From: VGCC01 sp044375955
GTDB taxonomy: Bacteria; Actinomycetota; Actinomycetes; S36-B12
Direction: 5' to 3'
NCBI GenBank assembly: GCA_044375955.1
Contig: JBILLS010000012.1
Span: 1-46,774, forward strand
DNA length: 46,774 bases
Under the pieces are notes generated by a model. It was given only the letters and a program-made list of their open reading frames with translations, made no database searches and had not been told where the DNA came from. Both the position numbers and the translations under genes were made by a program. Shown here piece by piece: positions 23,388-31,806 of the stretch (within the stretch, counting starts at the first letter, position 1; each line of letters begins with the position of its first letter).

Positions 23388-25334
23388 TCCCCTGGATCCA
23401 GCCGCGGCGTGAGCGTCTTCCCACAGCTGGAGAACGTGCTGCCGCTCGTAAGCAAGCCGATCCAGTACGTGGGAGGGGAGATCAATGCCCAAGGGAAGGA
23501 CTGGGAGGCGGCTCGGGTCCACTGGGCGCTGATGTACCCGGACGCGTACGAGGTGGGGGCTCCCAACCAGGGAGTGCAGATCCTCTACGAGGTACTCAAT
23601 GAGATCGACGACGTCCTCGCCGAGCGCACCTATGCCGTGTGGCCGGATCTCGAGGCTCTGATGCGCGAGCACCACATCCCACAGTTCACGGTGGACTGCC
23701 ATCGCAGCATCCGCGACTTCGACGTCCTCGGGATCTCCTTCGCCACGGAGCTCGGCTATACCAACATGCTCACCGCGCTCGACCTCGCCGGGATCCCGCT
23801 GCACGCGGGGGACCGCGATGAGTCGCATCCGTTCGTCATCGCCGGCGGTCATGCCGCCTTCAATCCCGAGCCGATCGCCGACTTCATCGATGCAGCCGTG
23901 CTCGGTGACGGGGAGGAAGCCGTCCTGCTGATCACCGATCACGTGCGCACCTGGATCGATGAGGGCCGACCCGGTGGCCGCAGGGAACTGCTGCGGCGGT
24001 TGGCGCGAACAGGCAGCATCTACGTCCCCGCCTTCTACGACGTCGAGTACCTCGCGGACGGTCGCATCCGTCGCGTGGCACCACGTGATTCCGATATCCC
24101 CTGGCGCGTGTCCAAGCACACGCTGATGAATCTGGATGCGTGGCCGTATCCCCGTAAGCCGCTGGTACCGCTCGCGGAGACCGTGCACGAGCGCATGAGC
24201 GTGGAGATCTTCCGCGGGTGCACGCGTGGCTGCCGTTTCTGCCAGGCCGGCATGATCACTCGCCCCGTCCGGGAGCGCAGCATCACGGGGATCGCCGAGA
24301 TGGTCGATGCCGGATTGACCGCGACGGGGTACGAGGAGGTCGGACTGCTCTCGCTCTCGAGTGCCGACCACTCGGAGATCGCGGATATCGCCCGGACGTT
24401 GGCGGACAGGTACGAAGGGTCGGAGACCTCGCTGTCCCTGCCGAGTACTCGAGTCGATGCCTTCAACGTCGACCTGGCCAATGAGCTCTCCCGCAACGGT
24501 CGACGCAGCGGGCTCACCTTCGCTCCCGAGGGGGGAAGCGAGCGCATGCGCCGGGTGATCAACAAGATGGTGACGGAGGAGGATCTGATCCGCACGGTCA
24601 CCACGGCGTACGCGGCTGGGTGGCGTCACGTCAAGCTCTACTTCATGTGTGGCCTCCCTACGGAGACCGACGAGGACGTGTTGCAGATCGCATCCCTTGC
24701 CCGCGAAGTCATCAAGGCCGGGCGTGCTGCCACCGGGCGCTCGGACATCAAGTGCACGGTCTCGATCGGCGGATTCGTTCCGAAACCGCATACCCCCTTC
24801 CAGTGGGCCGCTCAACTCGACCACGTGACCACCGATGCTCGGCTGCACGCACTGCGCGATGCCATTCGCGCTGATCGCAGTTATGGCAAGTCGATCGGCC
24901 TGCGCTACCACGACGGTAAGCCCGGTGTCGTCGAAGGCCTGCTCTCCCGCGGTGACCGGCGGGTGGGTCGCATCATCGAGACGGCGTGGCGAGCGGGGGC
25001 TCGGTTCGACGGATGGAGTGAGCACTTCTCCTTCGACCGATGGATGGACGCAGCGGAACGGGCGCTCGTCGATGACCCCGTCGACGTTGCATGGTTCACC
25101 ACGCGCGAGCGTGAGCGCACCGAGGTGTTGCCGTGGGACCACCTCGATTCCGGACTTGATTCGGAATGGCTCTGGCAGGACTGGCAGGACGCTCTGGCAG
25201 AGGTTGCCGTCGAGGACTGTCGCTGGACGCCCTGCTTCGACTGCGGTGTCTGCGATCAGATGGGGACGTCGATAGAGATCGGTCCCACCGGAGTCACCGA
25301 ACTACCCATGCCGCGCGTGGGTGCGGGAGCGTGA
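23385..25334 (+). CDS. B12-binding-domain radical SAM protein (TIGR03960-like)
   Basis: This 649-residue protein has an N-terminal cobalamin-binding-like domain (about residues 40-190) and a radical SAM core with the cluster motif C279-x3-C283-x2-C286 in CTRGCRFCQAGM. A C-terminal part ends in a Cys-containing segment, TPCFDCGVCDQMG, which may bind a second metal. The family is widespread, is usually followed by a TIGR03936-type partner as here, and has no agreed reaction. Its fixed place next to rne and ribosomal genes suggests RNA or ribosome modification, which is inference. The GTG start is set by the leaderless promoter. Confidence 0.88.
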   Translation: MSPGSSRGVSVFPQLENVLPLVSKPIQYVGGEINAQGKDWEAARVHWALMYPDAYEVGAPNQGVQILYEVLNEIDDVLAERTYAVWPDLEALMREHHIPQFTVDCHRSIRDFDVLGISFATELGYTNMLTALDLAGIPLHAGDRDESHPFVIAGGHAAFNPEPIADFIDAAVLGDGEEAVLLITDHVRTWIDEGRPGGRRELLRRLARTGSIYVPAFYDVEYLADGRIRRVAPRDSDIPWRVSKHTLMNLDAWPYPRKPLVPLAETVHERMSVEIFRGCTRGCRFCQAGMITRPVRERSITGIAEMVDAGLTATGYEEVGLLSLSSADHSEIADIARTLADRYEGSETSLSLPSTRVDAFNVDLANELSRNGRRSGLTFAPEGGSERMRRVINKMVTEEDLIRTVTTAYAAGWRHVKLYFMCGLPTETDEDVLQIASLAREVIKAGRAATGRSDIKCTVSIGGFVPKPHTPFQWAAQLDHVTTDARLHALRDAIRADRSYGKSIGLRYHDGKPGVVEGLLSRGDRRVGRIIETAWRAGARFDGWSEHFSFDRWMDAAERALVDDPVDVAWFTTRERERTEVLPWDHLDSGLDSEWLWQDWQDALAEVAVEDCRWTPCFDCGVCDQMGTSIEIGPTGVTELPMPRVGAGA

Positions 25335-26086
25335 AGCGCACCCCTGATCGCACGGTCGCCCCCGTCGTGCAGCGCGTGAGACTCGAGTACGCGAAACGTG
25401 GGCGACTCCGGTTCTCGAGTCATCGTGACTTCCAACGGGCACTCGAGCGCGCGATCCGCCGCGCCGGGATCCCCGTCGCATTCAGCGCGGGTTTCTCTCC
25501 GCATCCGCGCATCTCCTATGCCAACTCGGCACCTACGGGTTCGGCATCCGAGGCCGAGTACGTGGAGATCGCGGTGACCACGGCGGTGGACCCCGCGTGG
25601 GTGCGCGAGGGCCTCGATGCATCCCTGCCCGAGGGGTTCGACGTCCTGCGCGTGGTCGAGGCGGCACCGCCCGACCTCGCCACCCGGTTGCAGGCGAGCC
25701 GATGGAGCATCACCCTGCCCGGCGTTGCGCCCAGCCGAGCCTCGGCCGCGGCCGAGGCCTTCCTCGCCCAGGGGGCGATCGAGGTGTCGCGCATGACGAA
25801 GTCCGGTATGCGGACCTTCGATGCGCGCGGACCGGTGGTCTCCCTCGAGGTGGACCCGCGGGAGTCCACTGAGGGGTGTGCCATACTCCACGTGGTCGTC
25901 CGGCACGTTACACCGTCGGTTCGACCCGACGACGTTCTTTCAGCACTGCGGAACGTGGCCGACCTCGTGCCGCCAGCACCCCCGAGGGTGACGCGGCTGG
26001 CACAGGGGCCATTCGATCCGCGCACGGGCAGCGTGGGAGATCCCTTCGCGCCGGACATCGTCGCGGAGTCGGCGTCGCAGCACTAG
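25331..26086 (+). CDS. Radical SAM-linked protein (TIGR03936/DUF2344-like)
   Basis: The 251-residue partner of the upstream radical SAM protein. The N-terminal motif RLRFSSHRDFQRALERAIRR followed by FSAGFSPHPRISYANSAPTG is characteristic of the family, which in some genomes is fused to the radical SAM enzyme. The GTG at 25331 overlaps the upstream stop as GTGA, so they are translated together. The function is unknown; one idea is that it presents the substrate to the radical SAM enzyme. The last 40 residues look disordered. Confidence 0.85.
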   Translation: MKRTPDRTVAPVVQRVRLEYAKRGRLRFSSHRDFQRALERAIRRAGIPVAFSAGFSPHPRISYANSAPTGSASEAEYVEIAVTTAVDPAWVREGLDASLPEGFDVLRVVEAAPPDLATRLQASRWSITLPGVAPSRASAAAEAFLAQGAIEVSRMTKSGMRTFDARGPVVSLEVDPRESTEGCAILHVVVRHVTPSVRPDDVLSALRNVADLVPPAPPRVTRLAQGPFDPRTGSVGDPFAPDIVAESASQH

Positions 26087-26150
26087 CGCGCACCGGCACC
26101 ACACCAGGCTTGCGAGAGGCGGTTCGCCGCCCCATTGAGGAGTACGACCC

Positions 26151-28175
26151 ATGGTCGATAAGGAAGAAACGTCTACACCCGCGAAGCGCACCCGGCGTGC
26201 GGCCGTCCGCCCCTCGGGTCCACCCGAGGAAGCGGCGGAGAAGCCCAAGCGCACCCGCAAGAAGGCTGAGCCGACGAGCGAAGAGACCACGGGGCGAAAG
26301 CCACCGTCGGTGATATTCCAGGCGGCCGCGGCGGAAGCAGCCGCGAAGGAATCCAAGGCTCCCGCGACGCGGGCACCGAAGGCTGCGGCACCGCCCGCCT
26401 CCGATGAGCCCGGTGAATCCGGCGAGGCGAAGCGCCGCCGCCGTGGCGGCCGCGGTCGGAAACGGCGCGCGGGGGAGGACGACACCCAGGAGGGTGCGGA
26501 GACCCAGGAGTCGGAGGAGTCGGAGGAGTCCGGCGACTCCGAGGGGTCGGGTACGCGCCGCCGTCGGCGTCGCCGCCGTCGCGGAAGTGACGGCGACGGT
26601 GAACCCTCGCCGGATGATCCGCCGAACACGGTCGTGAAGGTGCGTGAACCCCGTCGTAAGGGCGAGGAGTCCCTGCGAGGGTCGACTCGACTCGAGGCGA
26701 AGAAGCAGCGCCGCCGCGAGGGTCGCGAGGCCGGTCGTCGACGTGCCCCGATCCTCACCGAGGCGGAATTCCTCGCCCGACGCGAGTCCGTCGACCGGGT
26801 CATGGTCGTGCGTCAGAACCCGGAACGCATCCAGATCGCCGTGCTCGAGGACGGCGTGCTGGTGGAGCACTACGTCACGCGTGGTTCGCAGTCATCCATG
26901 GTCGGCAACGTCTATCTCGGGCGAGTGCAGAACGTGCTGCCCAGCATGGAGGCAGCCTTCGTCGACATCGGGCGCGGGCGAAACGCCGTTCTCTACGCGG
27001 GCGAAGTGAATTGGGATGCCGCCGGGCTGGAGGGCCAGCCCAAGCGCATCGAGTTCGCCCTGAAGTCCGGTGATCCCGTCATGGTGCAGGTCACCAAGGA
27101 TCCCGTCGGTCAGAAGGGTGCACGTCTCACCAGCCAGATCTCGCTGCCCGGGCGATTCCTCGTCTACGTCCCCGACGGGTCGATGACGGGCATCAGTCGA
27201 AAGCTCCCCGACACCGAGCGCAGCCGGTTGAAGTCCATCCTCAAGCGCGTCATGCCCGAGGACGCCGGCGTGATCGTGCGCACCGCGGCCGAGGGGGCGG
27301 CGGAGGATGCCCTCGAAGCTGATGTCGAGCGCCTGCAGGCACTCTGGTCGGACATCACCGACGCCGCGTCGAAAGCATCACCCCCGGACCTGCTCTACAG
27401 CGAACCTGATCTGTCCATCAAGGTTGTCCGGGACATCTTCAACGAGGACGTCACGAAGCTGGTCGTCTCCGGTGACAGCGCCTGGACCACCATCGACGCC
27501 TACATCAGTGCCGTGGCCCCGGACCTGCGGGAACGCCTCGAGCACTGGGTCCAGGACAGGGACGTCTTCGCGGAGTACCGCATCGACGAACAGTTGATGA
27601 AGGCGTTGGATCGCAAGGTCTGGTTGCCCTCGGGTGGCTCCCTCGTCATCGATCGCACCGAGGCGATGACCGTCATCGACGTCAACACCGGGAAGTTCAC
27701 CGGTCAGGGCGGCAATCTCGAACAGACCGTCACCAAGAACAATCTGGAGGCCGCTGAGGAGATCGTGCGGCAACTGCGGCTGCGCGACATCGGGGGCATC
27801 ATCGTCGTGGACTTCATCGACATGGTCCTGGAGAGCAACCGCGACCTGGTGCTCCGCAGACTCGTCGAGTGCCTCGGTCGCGACCGGACCAAGCACCAGG
27901 TTGCCGAGGTCACCTCACTGGGACTGGTGCAGATGACGCGCAAGCGCATCGGCTCGGGTCTGCTCGAGTCGTTCTCGGAGACGTGTGAACACTGCAACGG
28001 CCGCGGGATCCGGGTCTCGCTGGACCACCACGACCACAGCCCCCGTGGGCGCAAACCGGCCGGGGTCATCGACCCGGCGGAGGTCGCCGCCCGGGCCCTG
28101 TCCCGAGCCTCGGAGGGCGAGTCCGAGCCGGAGCCCGAGCCTGAGTCGGAGCCCGAGCCCCAGGGGGCGATGTGA
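26151..28175 (+). CDS. rne: Ribonuclease E/G
   Basis: This single-strand endoribonuclease for mRNA decay and rRNA/tRNA maturation has 674 residues. About 210 N-terminal residues are low-complexity, alternating basic (KR) and acidic (ESEESEES) runs. The S1-like domain begins near MVVRQNPERIQIAV (about 220). Catalytic aspartates are D510 (IDVNTGKF) and D554 (IIVVDFIDM), about the spacing of E. coli D303/D346. The zinc link CEHCNGRG is present. It ends in a Glu-Pro repeat tail. Placing the disordered arm at the N-terminus is the actinobacterial arrangement. The ribosome site GAGGAG is 8 nt before the ATG. Confidence 0.95.
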   Translation: MVDKEETSTPAKRTRRAAVRPSGPPEEAAEKPKRTRKKAEPTSEETTGRKPPSVIFQAAAAEAAAKESKAPATRAPKAAAPPASDEPGESGEAKRRRRGGRGRKRRAGEDDTQEGAETQESEESEESGDSEGSGTRRRRRRRRRGSDGDGEPSPDDPPNTVVKVREPRRKGEESLRGSTRLEAKKQRRREGREAGRRRAPILTEAEFLARRESVDRVMVVRQNPERIQIAVLEDGVLVEHYVTRGSQSSMVGNVYLGRVQNVLPSMEAAFVDIGRGRNAVLYAGEVNWDAAGLEGQPKRIEFALKSGDPVMVQVTKDPVGQKGARLTSQISLPGRFLVYVPDGSMTGISRKLPDTERSRLKSILKRVMPEDAGVIVRTAAEGAAEDALEADVERLQALWSDITDAASKASPPDLLYSEPDLSIKVVRDIFNEDVTKLVVSGDSAWTTIDAYISAVAPDLRERLEHWVQDRDVFAEYRIDEQLMKALDRKVWLPSGGSLVIDRTEAMTVIDVNTGKFTGQGGNLEQTVTKNNLEAAEEIVRQLRLRDIGGIIVVDFIDMVLESNRDLVLRRLVECLGRDRTKHQVAEVTSLGLVQMTRKRIGSGLLESFSETCEHCNGRGIRVSLDHHDHSPRGRKPAGVIDPAEVAARALSRASEGESEPEPEPESEPEPQGAM

Positions 28176-28201
28176 CACTGCGGCCCGCCCTGCCGTAGTC
28201 T
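28172..28201 (+). promoter_or_regulatory. Promoter of rplU-rpmA
   Basis: A -35 GTGACA (28172-28177, overlapping the rne stop codon), an 18-nt spacer and a -10 TAGTCT (28196-28201). The start would fall near 28209, leaving a leader of about 40 nt before rplU. The -35 differs from TTGACA at one base. Confidence 0.6.
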
Positions 28202-28248
28202 CTTCCCTCGTGCCCCAGGCGGGGCTCCCCGGAATAGTGGAGTGGATC

Positions 28249-28563
28249 GTGTACGCCATCGTTCGTGCCGGCGGTCGGCAGGAGAAGGTCGCAGTCGGCG
28301 ACCTCGTCGTCATGGACCGCGTCACCGGCGAGCCCGGGAACTCCTTCTCCCTCCCCGCCGTGCTCGTGGTCGATGGCGCGAAGATCACCTCCGACGCTGC
28401 GGCCCTCGCGAAGGTCACCGTCACCGCGGAGATCGTCGACCACCGTCGCGGCCCCAAGATCGACATCCTGAAGTACAAGAACAAGACCGGCTACCGCAAG
28501 CGCATGGGCCATCGTCAGGAACTGACCGCGGTGCGCGTCACCGGGATCAGCACAGGTAAGTAG
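28249..28563 (+). CDS. rplU: 50S ribosomal protein L21
   Basis: From GTG at 28249 the protein is 104 residues, beginning MYAIVRAGGRQEKV, the standard L21 start. VDHRRGPKIDILKYKNKTGYRKRMGHRQ is the conserved rRNA-binding block (28 residues in all, here only named by its ends VDHRR and GHRQ). The ribosome site GGAG (28239-28242) is 6 nt upstream. L21 binds 23S rRNA near L20. rpmA follows after 8 nt, the near-universal order. Confidence 0.96.
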   Translation: MYAIVRAGGRQEKVAVGDLVVMDRVTGEPGNSFSLPAVLVVDGAKITSDAAALAKVTVTAEIVDHRRGPKIDILKYKNKTGYRKRMGHRQELTAVRVTGISTGK

Positions 28564-28571
28564 GAGCAGTC

Positions 28572-28826
28572 ATGGCGCATAAGAAGGGTGCCTCGAGCAC
28601 GCGCAACGGACGCGACAGCAATGCCCAGCGTCTCGGAGTGAAGCGCTTCGGTGGCCAGGAGGTCAACGCGGGCGAGATCATCGTGCGTCAGCGTGGGACC
28701 CACTTCCACCCGGGCACCAATGTCGGGCGTGGCGGCGATGACACCCTCTTCGCCCTCGAGGCGGGAACCGTCGAGTTCGGGACCCACCGCGGCCGTCGGG
28801 TCGTCAACATCGTGGCGGCCTCCTAG
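28572..28826 (+). CDS. rpmA: 50S ribosomal protein L27
   Basis: The 84-residue protein starts MAHKKGASSTRNGRDSNAQR, the mature L27 N-terminus that reaches the peptidyl-transferase centre. No cleavable Firmicutes-type N-terminal extension is present. TAGGAG lies 5 nt before the ATG, overlapping the rplU stop. It is followed by an intrinsic terminator. Confidence 0.97.
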   Translation: MAHKKGASSTRNGRDSNAQRLGVKRFGGQEVNAGEIIVRQRGTHFHPGTNVGRGGDDTLFALEAGTVEFGTHRGRRVVNIVAAS

Positions 28827-28846
28827 AGGACGCGATCGAGATGCGA

Positions 28847-28872
28847 GGGCGGGTCCACTGACCCGCCCTTTT
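28847..28872 (+). terminator. Rho-independent terminator between rpmA and obg
   Basis: GGGCGGGTC (28847-28855), loop CACT, GACCCGCCC (28860-28868), then TTTT (28869-28872): a perfect 9-bp GC-rich stem with a short T-run. It begins 20 nt after the rpmA stop and ends 18 nt before the obg ATG. This is the clearest terminator in the window. No separate obg promoter is obvious, so partial read-through probably sets Obg levels below those of L21/L27. Confidence 0.85.
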
Positions 28873-28890
28873 GCATGTAGAGGAGGAATC

Positions 28891-30276
28891 ATGGCGACGT
28901 TCGTCGACCGTGTCCTCATCCACGCCAAGGCCGGGAACGGCGGCAACGGATGCGCGTCGGTTCACCGTGAGAAGTTCAAGCCGCTCGGCGGCCCCGATGG
29001 CGGCAACGGCGGGCGAGGCGGCGACATCGTTGCGGTGGTCGATCCTCAGGTGACCACGTTGCTCGAGTTCCATCGCTCCCCGCATCGCCTGGCGGGGAAT
29101 GGACGTCCGGGGCAGGGATCCCATCGCAATGGTGCCGACGGCGAGGACATCGTGCTTCGCGTCCCGTCCGGAACGCAGGTCACGACGCCCACGGGTGAGG
29201 TGCTCGCCGATCTGCTCGGCTCGGGGGCGCAGTTCGTGATTGCTCGGGGTGGTCATGGTGGGCTGGGCAACGCAGCCCTGGCGTCGCCGCGGCGGAAGGC
29301 CCCGGGATTCGCTCTGCTCGGTGAGCCGGGTGAGCAGCGCGAGGTGGTCTTGGAACTCAAGACCATCGCCGACGTCGCACTCGTCGGCTATCCCAGCGCG
29401 GGTAAGTCCAGTCTGATCGCGGCGATGTCGGCCGCACGCCCCAAGATCGCCGACTACCCCTTCACCACCCTCGTGCCGAATCTCGGGGTCGTCACCGCCG
29501 GTGAGGTCGTGTACACGATCGCCGATGTCCCCGGGTTGATCCCGGGCGCAAGTCAGGGGAAGGGCCTGGGTCTGGAGTTTCTACGCCATGTCGAGCGATG
29601 CCTGGTCCTCGCACACGTGATCGACTGCGCCACCCTCGAGCCGGGCCGTGACCCGGTTGCCGATCTCGATGTGATCGAGGCCGAGCTCGCGGCCTACGGG
29701 GGTCTGCAGGATCGACCACGGGTCGTCGTGCTCAACAAGATTGACATTCCCGATGGTCGGACCATGGCTGATCTCGTCACTCCGGCACTCGTCGAGCGGG
29801 GCTATCCGGTCTTTCCGGTGTCTGCTGTCACCCACGAGGGTCTCCGGGCCCTGTCCTTCGCGCTTGCCGAGCGGGTGCAGCAGTCGCGGTCGGTCACGGT
29901 GGAGGCAACCGTGCCACGCATCGTGATCCGTCCGGTCGACGATCCCGGGTTCACGGTCACGCGTGAGGGCGACGCATTCCGGGTGCGCGGTCAGAGACCT
30001 GAGCGGTGGGTGCGCCAGACGGATTTCAGTAACGACGAAGCCGTCGGATACCTCGGCGATCGCCTCGCGCGGCTGGGTGTCGAGGAGGAACTCGTCCGGC
30101 ACGGGGCGCAGCCGGGCAGCGAGGTGCGCGTTGGTGCCGACGACAATGCCGTGGTGTTCGATTGGTACCCGTCCATCGGGTCCGTGCCGCACCAGGGGCC
30201 CCGTGGAACGGACGCCCGACTCGACCTGCAGCATCGCGATCTCGTGGACGGAGGTGACGACGATGACCTCGGCTGA
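28891..30276 (+). CDS. obg: GTPase Obg/CgtA
   Basis: This essential GTPase of 50S assembly and the stringent response has 461 residues. The glycine-rich Obg fold spans about 1-158 (GNGGNG, GGPDGGNGGRGG). The G domain has GYPSAGKSS (G1), DVPGLI (G3) and NKID (G4). The C-terminal OCT domain lies at about 340-430, followed by an acidic tail ending DGGDDDDLG. The ribosome site AGAGGAGGA is 4 nt before the ATG; a longer in-frame reading from 28651 is inside rpmA. Its end overlaps proB by 14 nt. Confidence 0.96.
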   Translation: MATFVDRVLIHAKAGNGGNGCASVHREKFKPLGGPDGGNGGRGGDIVAVVDPQVTTLLEFHRSPHRLAGNGRPGQGSHRNGADGEDIVLRVPSGTQVTTPTGEVLADLLGSGAQFVIARGGHGGLGNAALASPRRKAPGFALLGEPGEQREVVLELKTIADVALVGYPSAGKSSLIAAMSAARPKIADYPFTTLVPNLGVVTAGEVVYTIADVPGLIPGASQGKGLGLEFLRHVERCLVLAHVIDCATLEPGRDPVADLDVIEAELAAYGGLQDRPRVVVLNKIDIPDGRTMADLVTPALVERGYPVFPVSAVTHEGLRALSFALAERVQQSRSVTVEATVPRIVIRPVDDPGFTVTREGDAFRVRGQRPERWVRQTDFSNDEAVGYLGDRLARLGVEEELVRHGAQPGSEVRVGADDNAVVFDWYPSIGSVPHQGPRGTDARLDLQHRDLVDGGDDDDLG

Positions 30277-31399
30277 CGATGTGCGCACGCGGATCGCGCA
30301 CGCGTCGCGGATCGTGGTCAAGGTGGGCTCCTCGTCCCTCACCCACGACGGGGCTCTCGATCCGGAGCGCCTTCGGGCCCTCGTCACGGTCGTCGCGGAT
30401 CGTCAGGGCCGGGGAACCCAGGTCGTCCTCGTCTCCAGCGGCGCCATCGCGACTGGAATGCCGTCGCTCGGACTCCGCTCCCGACCACGGGATCTCGCGA
30501 CGCAGCAAGCGGCGGCGAGCGTCGGCCAGGGACTCTTGATCGCCCACTACACCGCTGCGTTCGCGACCCACGGATTCACGGTGGGTCAGGTCCTGCTCAC
30601 GTCCGACGACGTCACGCGCCGCACCCACTATCGGAACGCCCAACGCACGTTCTTCCGTTTGCTGGAATTGGGGATCGTCCCGATCGTCAACGAGAACGAC
30701 ACGGTGGCCACCGATGAGATCCGGGTGGGCGACAACGACCGTCTTGCGGCACTTGTTGCCCATGTGGTGCAGGCCGAGGCCCTCGTCCTGCTCTCCGACG
30801 TTCCGGGTCTCTACGACGGACCACCGGAGCGAGGGGATGCCCGGTTCATTCCGGAGGTGTACTCGACGGCTGATCTCGCGGACGTATCCATCGGCGGTGT
30901 CGGATCGGCGGGCGTGGGGCTCGGCGGTATGTCGTCAAAGGTGCAGGCCGCGGGTATCGCCGCGTCTGCCGGAATCCCCACCCTGGTGGCGGCGACCTCG
31001 GATGCGGCCGAGGCACTGGGTGCAGCGTCGGTGGGAACCGTGTTCCACCCGACGGGCACCCGCACCTCGACGCGCCTGCTGTGGCTCGCCCATGCCACGA
31101 CGCCCACGGGCTCACTCGTTTTGGACGCCGGTGCTGTCGAGGCGATCGTGGAACGGCGGTTGTCCCTGTTGCCCGCGGGCATCACTGGGGTCAACGGGAC
31201 GTTCCTCGCTGGGGATCCGGTCGACCTGGTCGACGAAAACGGAGACACCGTCGCCCGGGGTCTGGTCAACTTTGACGCGAGTGAATTGCCGTCTCTCGTG
31301 GGGCGATCCACTCGAGATCTGGCCCGCGAACGCGGACCGGAGTACGAGCGGGAGGTTGTCCACCGAGACGATCTGGTGGTGATCCGCGGATTGGGGTGA
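30263..31399 (+). CDS. proB: Glutamate 5-kinase
   Basis: The first step of proline synthesis phosphorylates glutamate. The 378-residue protein has the amino-acid kinase domain (VVKVGSSSLT near residue 19, VLVSSGAIATG near 57, VNENDTV near 145) and a C-terminal PUA domain from about residue 285, the long form subject to proline feedback in other bacteria. The ATG at 30263 lies inside the end of obg, with GGAGGTG just upstream. An in-frame reading reaches far into obg and is a shadow. Its end overlaps the next gene as GTGA. Confidence 0.95.
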   Translation: MTSADDVRTRIAHASRIVVKVGSSSLTHDGALDPERLRALVTVVADRQGRGTQVVLVSSGAIATGMPSLGLRSRPRDLATQQAAASVGQGLLIAHYTAAFATHGFTVGQVLLTSDDVTRRTHYRNAQRTFFRLLELGIVPIVNENDTVATDEIRVGDNDRLAALVAHVVQAEALVLLSDVPGLYDGPPERGDARFIPEVYSTADLADVSIGGVGSAGVGLGGMSSKVQAAGIAASAGIPTLVAATSDAAEALGAASVGTVFHPTGTRTSTRLLWLAHATTPTGSLVLDAGAVEAIVERRLSLLPAGITGVNGTFLAGDPVDLVDENGDTVARGLVNFDASELPSLVGRSTRDLARERGPEYEREVVHRDDLVVIRGLG

Positions 31400-31788
31400 C
31401 CGTGAGCCAGGAGACAAGCCCCCTACGCGTCGTCACCCTTCCGCATGAGCCCGAGCACATGTGGCACGTCACGCTCACCGTCTGCGGTGAGGTCCAGGAT
31501 CCCGCGTCTGTTCAGTCGGCGCTCCAACGGCTCAGCGAGCGCCACCCCTTCCTCATGGATGCGCGGTATGCGAGCGACCGGGCAGAGATCCGCTACTGGG
31601 AGGAGGCTGAGAACCTTGCGACCGCGGTGGATCTCGCTTCGCGGGTCTGGCGGATGAATGCCGACGCCGCCGGGCTCCCGGGGTGGCGTGTGGTGGGGGT
31701 GGAGGTCGTCGACCGGGCCACCATGCGTCACCGGGGTGAACGGGATGCGGGCCTGCGTCTGGCAGGCGGGAGGATCACGCCTCTCTGA
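31396..31788 (+). CDS. Unknown protein between proB and proA
   Basis: A 130-residue soluble protein with no motif I can name. It starts with a polar segment (LRVVTLPHEPEHMWHVTLTV) and then an alternating pattern (VQDPASVQSALQRLSERHPF, ARYASDRAEIRYWEEAENL) suggesting a small alpha/beta fold like a ferredoxin or ACT fold. It ends WRVVGVEVVDRATMRHRG. There is no signal peptide or membrane helix. The GTG at 31396 overlaps the proB stop; a second GTG at 31402 is possible. Codon use matches the neighbours. Translation coupled to proB suggests a role tied to glutamate kinase, but this is inference. Confidence 0.7.
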   Translation: MTVSQETSPLRVVTLPHEPEHMWHVTLTVCGEVQDPASVQSALQRLSERHPFLMDARYASDRAEIRYWEEAENLATAVDLASRVWRMNADAAGLPGWRVVGVEVVDRATMRHRGERDAGLRLAGGRITPL

Positions 31789-31793
31789 CGCCG

Positions 31794-31806
31794 TACGCTG
31801 GGCTCA
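31794..31806 (+). promoter_or_regulatory. Leaderless promoter of proA
   Basis: A -10 element TACGCT (31794-31799), 6 nt, then the proA ATG at 31806. It lies 5 nt after the upstream stop and no ribosome site is seen. This predicts that proA is transcribed separately from proB. Confidence 0.5.

Noticed and set aside
23319..25142. A 607-codon minus-strand open frame opposite the radical SAM gene.
   Set aside because: The plus frame has clear motifs, while this one has none. It is a GC-skewed codon shadow.
26490..26600. The GAGTCGGAGGAGTCGGAG tract and CGCCGTCGG tract as DNA repeats.
   Set aside because: They encode the acidic and basic low-complexity arm of RNase E, in frame, and need no separate repeat element.
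25908..26870. Minus-strand Arg/Ser-rich open frames opposite the rne N-terminal region.
   Set aside because: They reflect the low-complexity Glu/Arg/Lys codons of RNase E read backwards.
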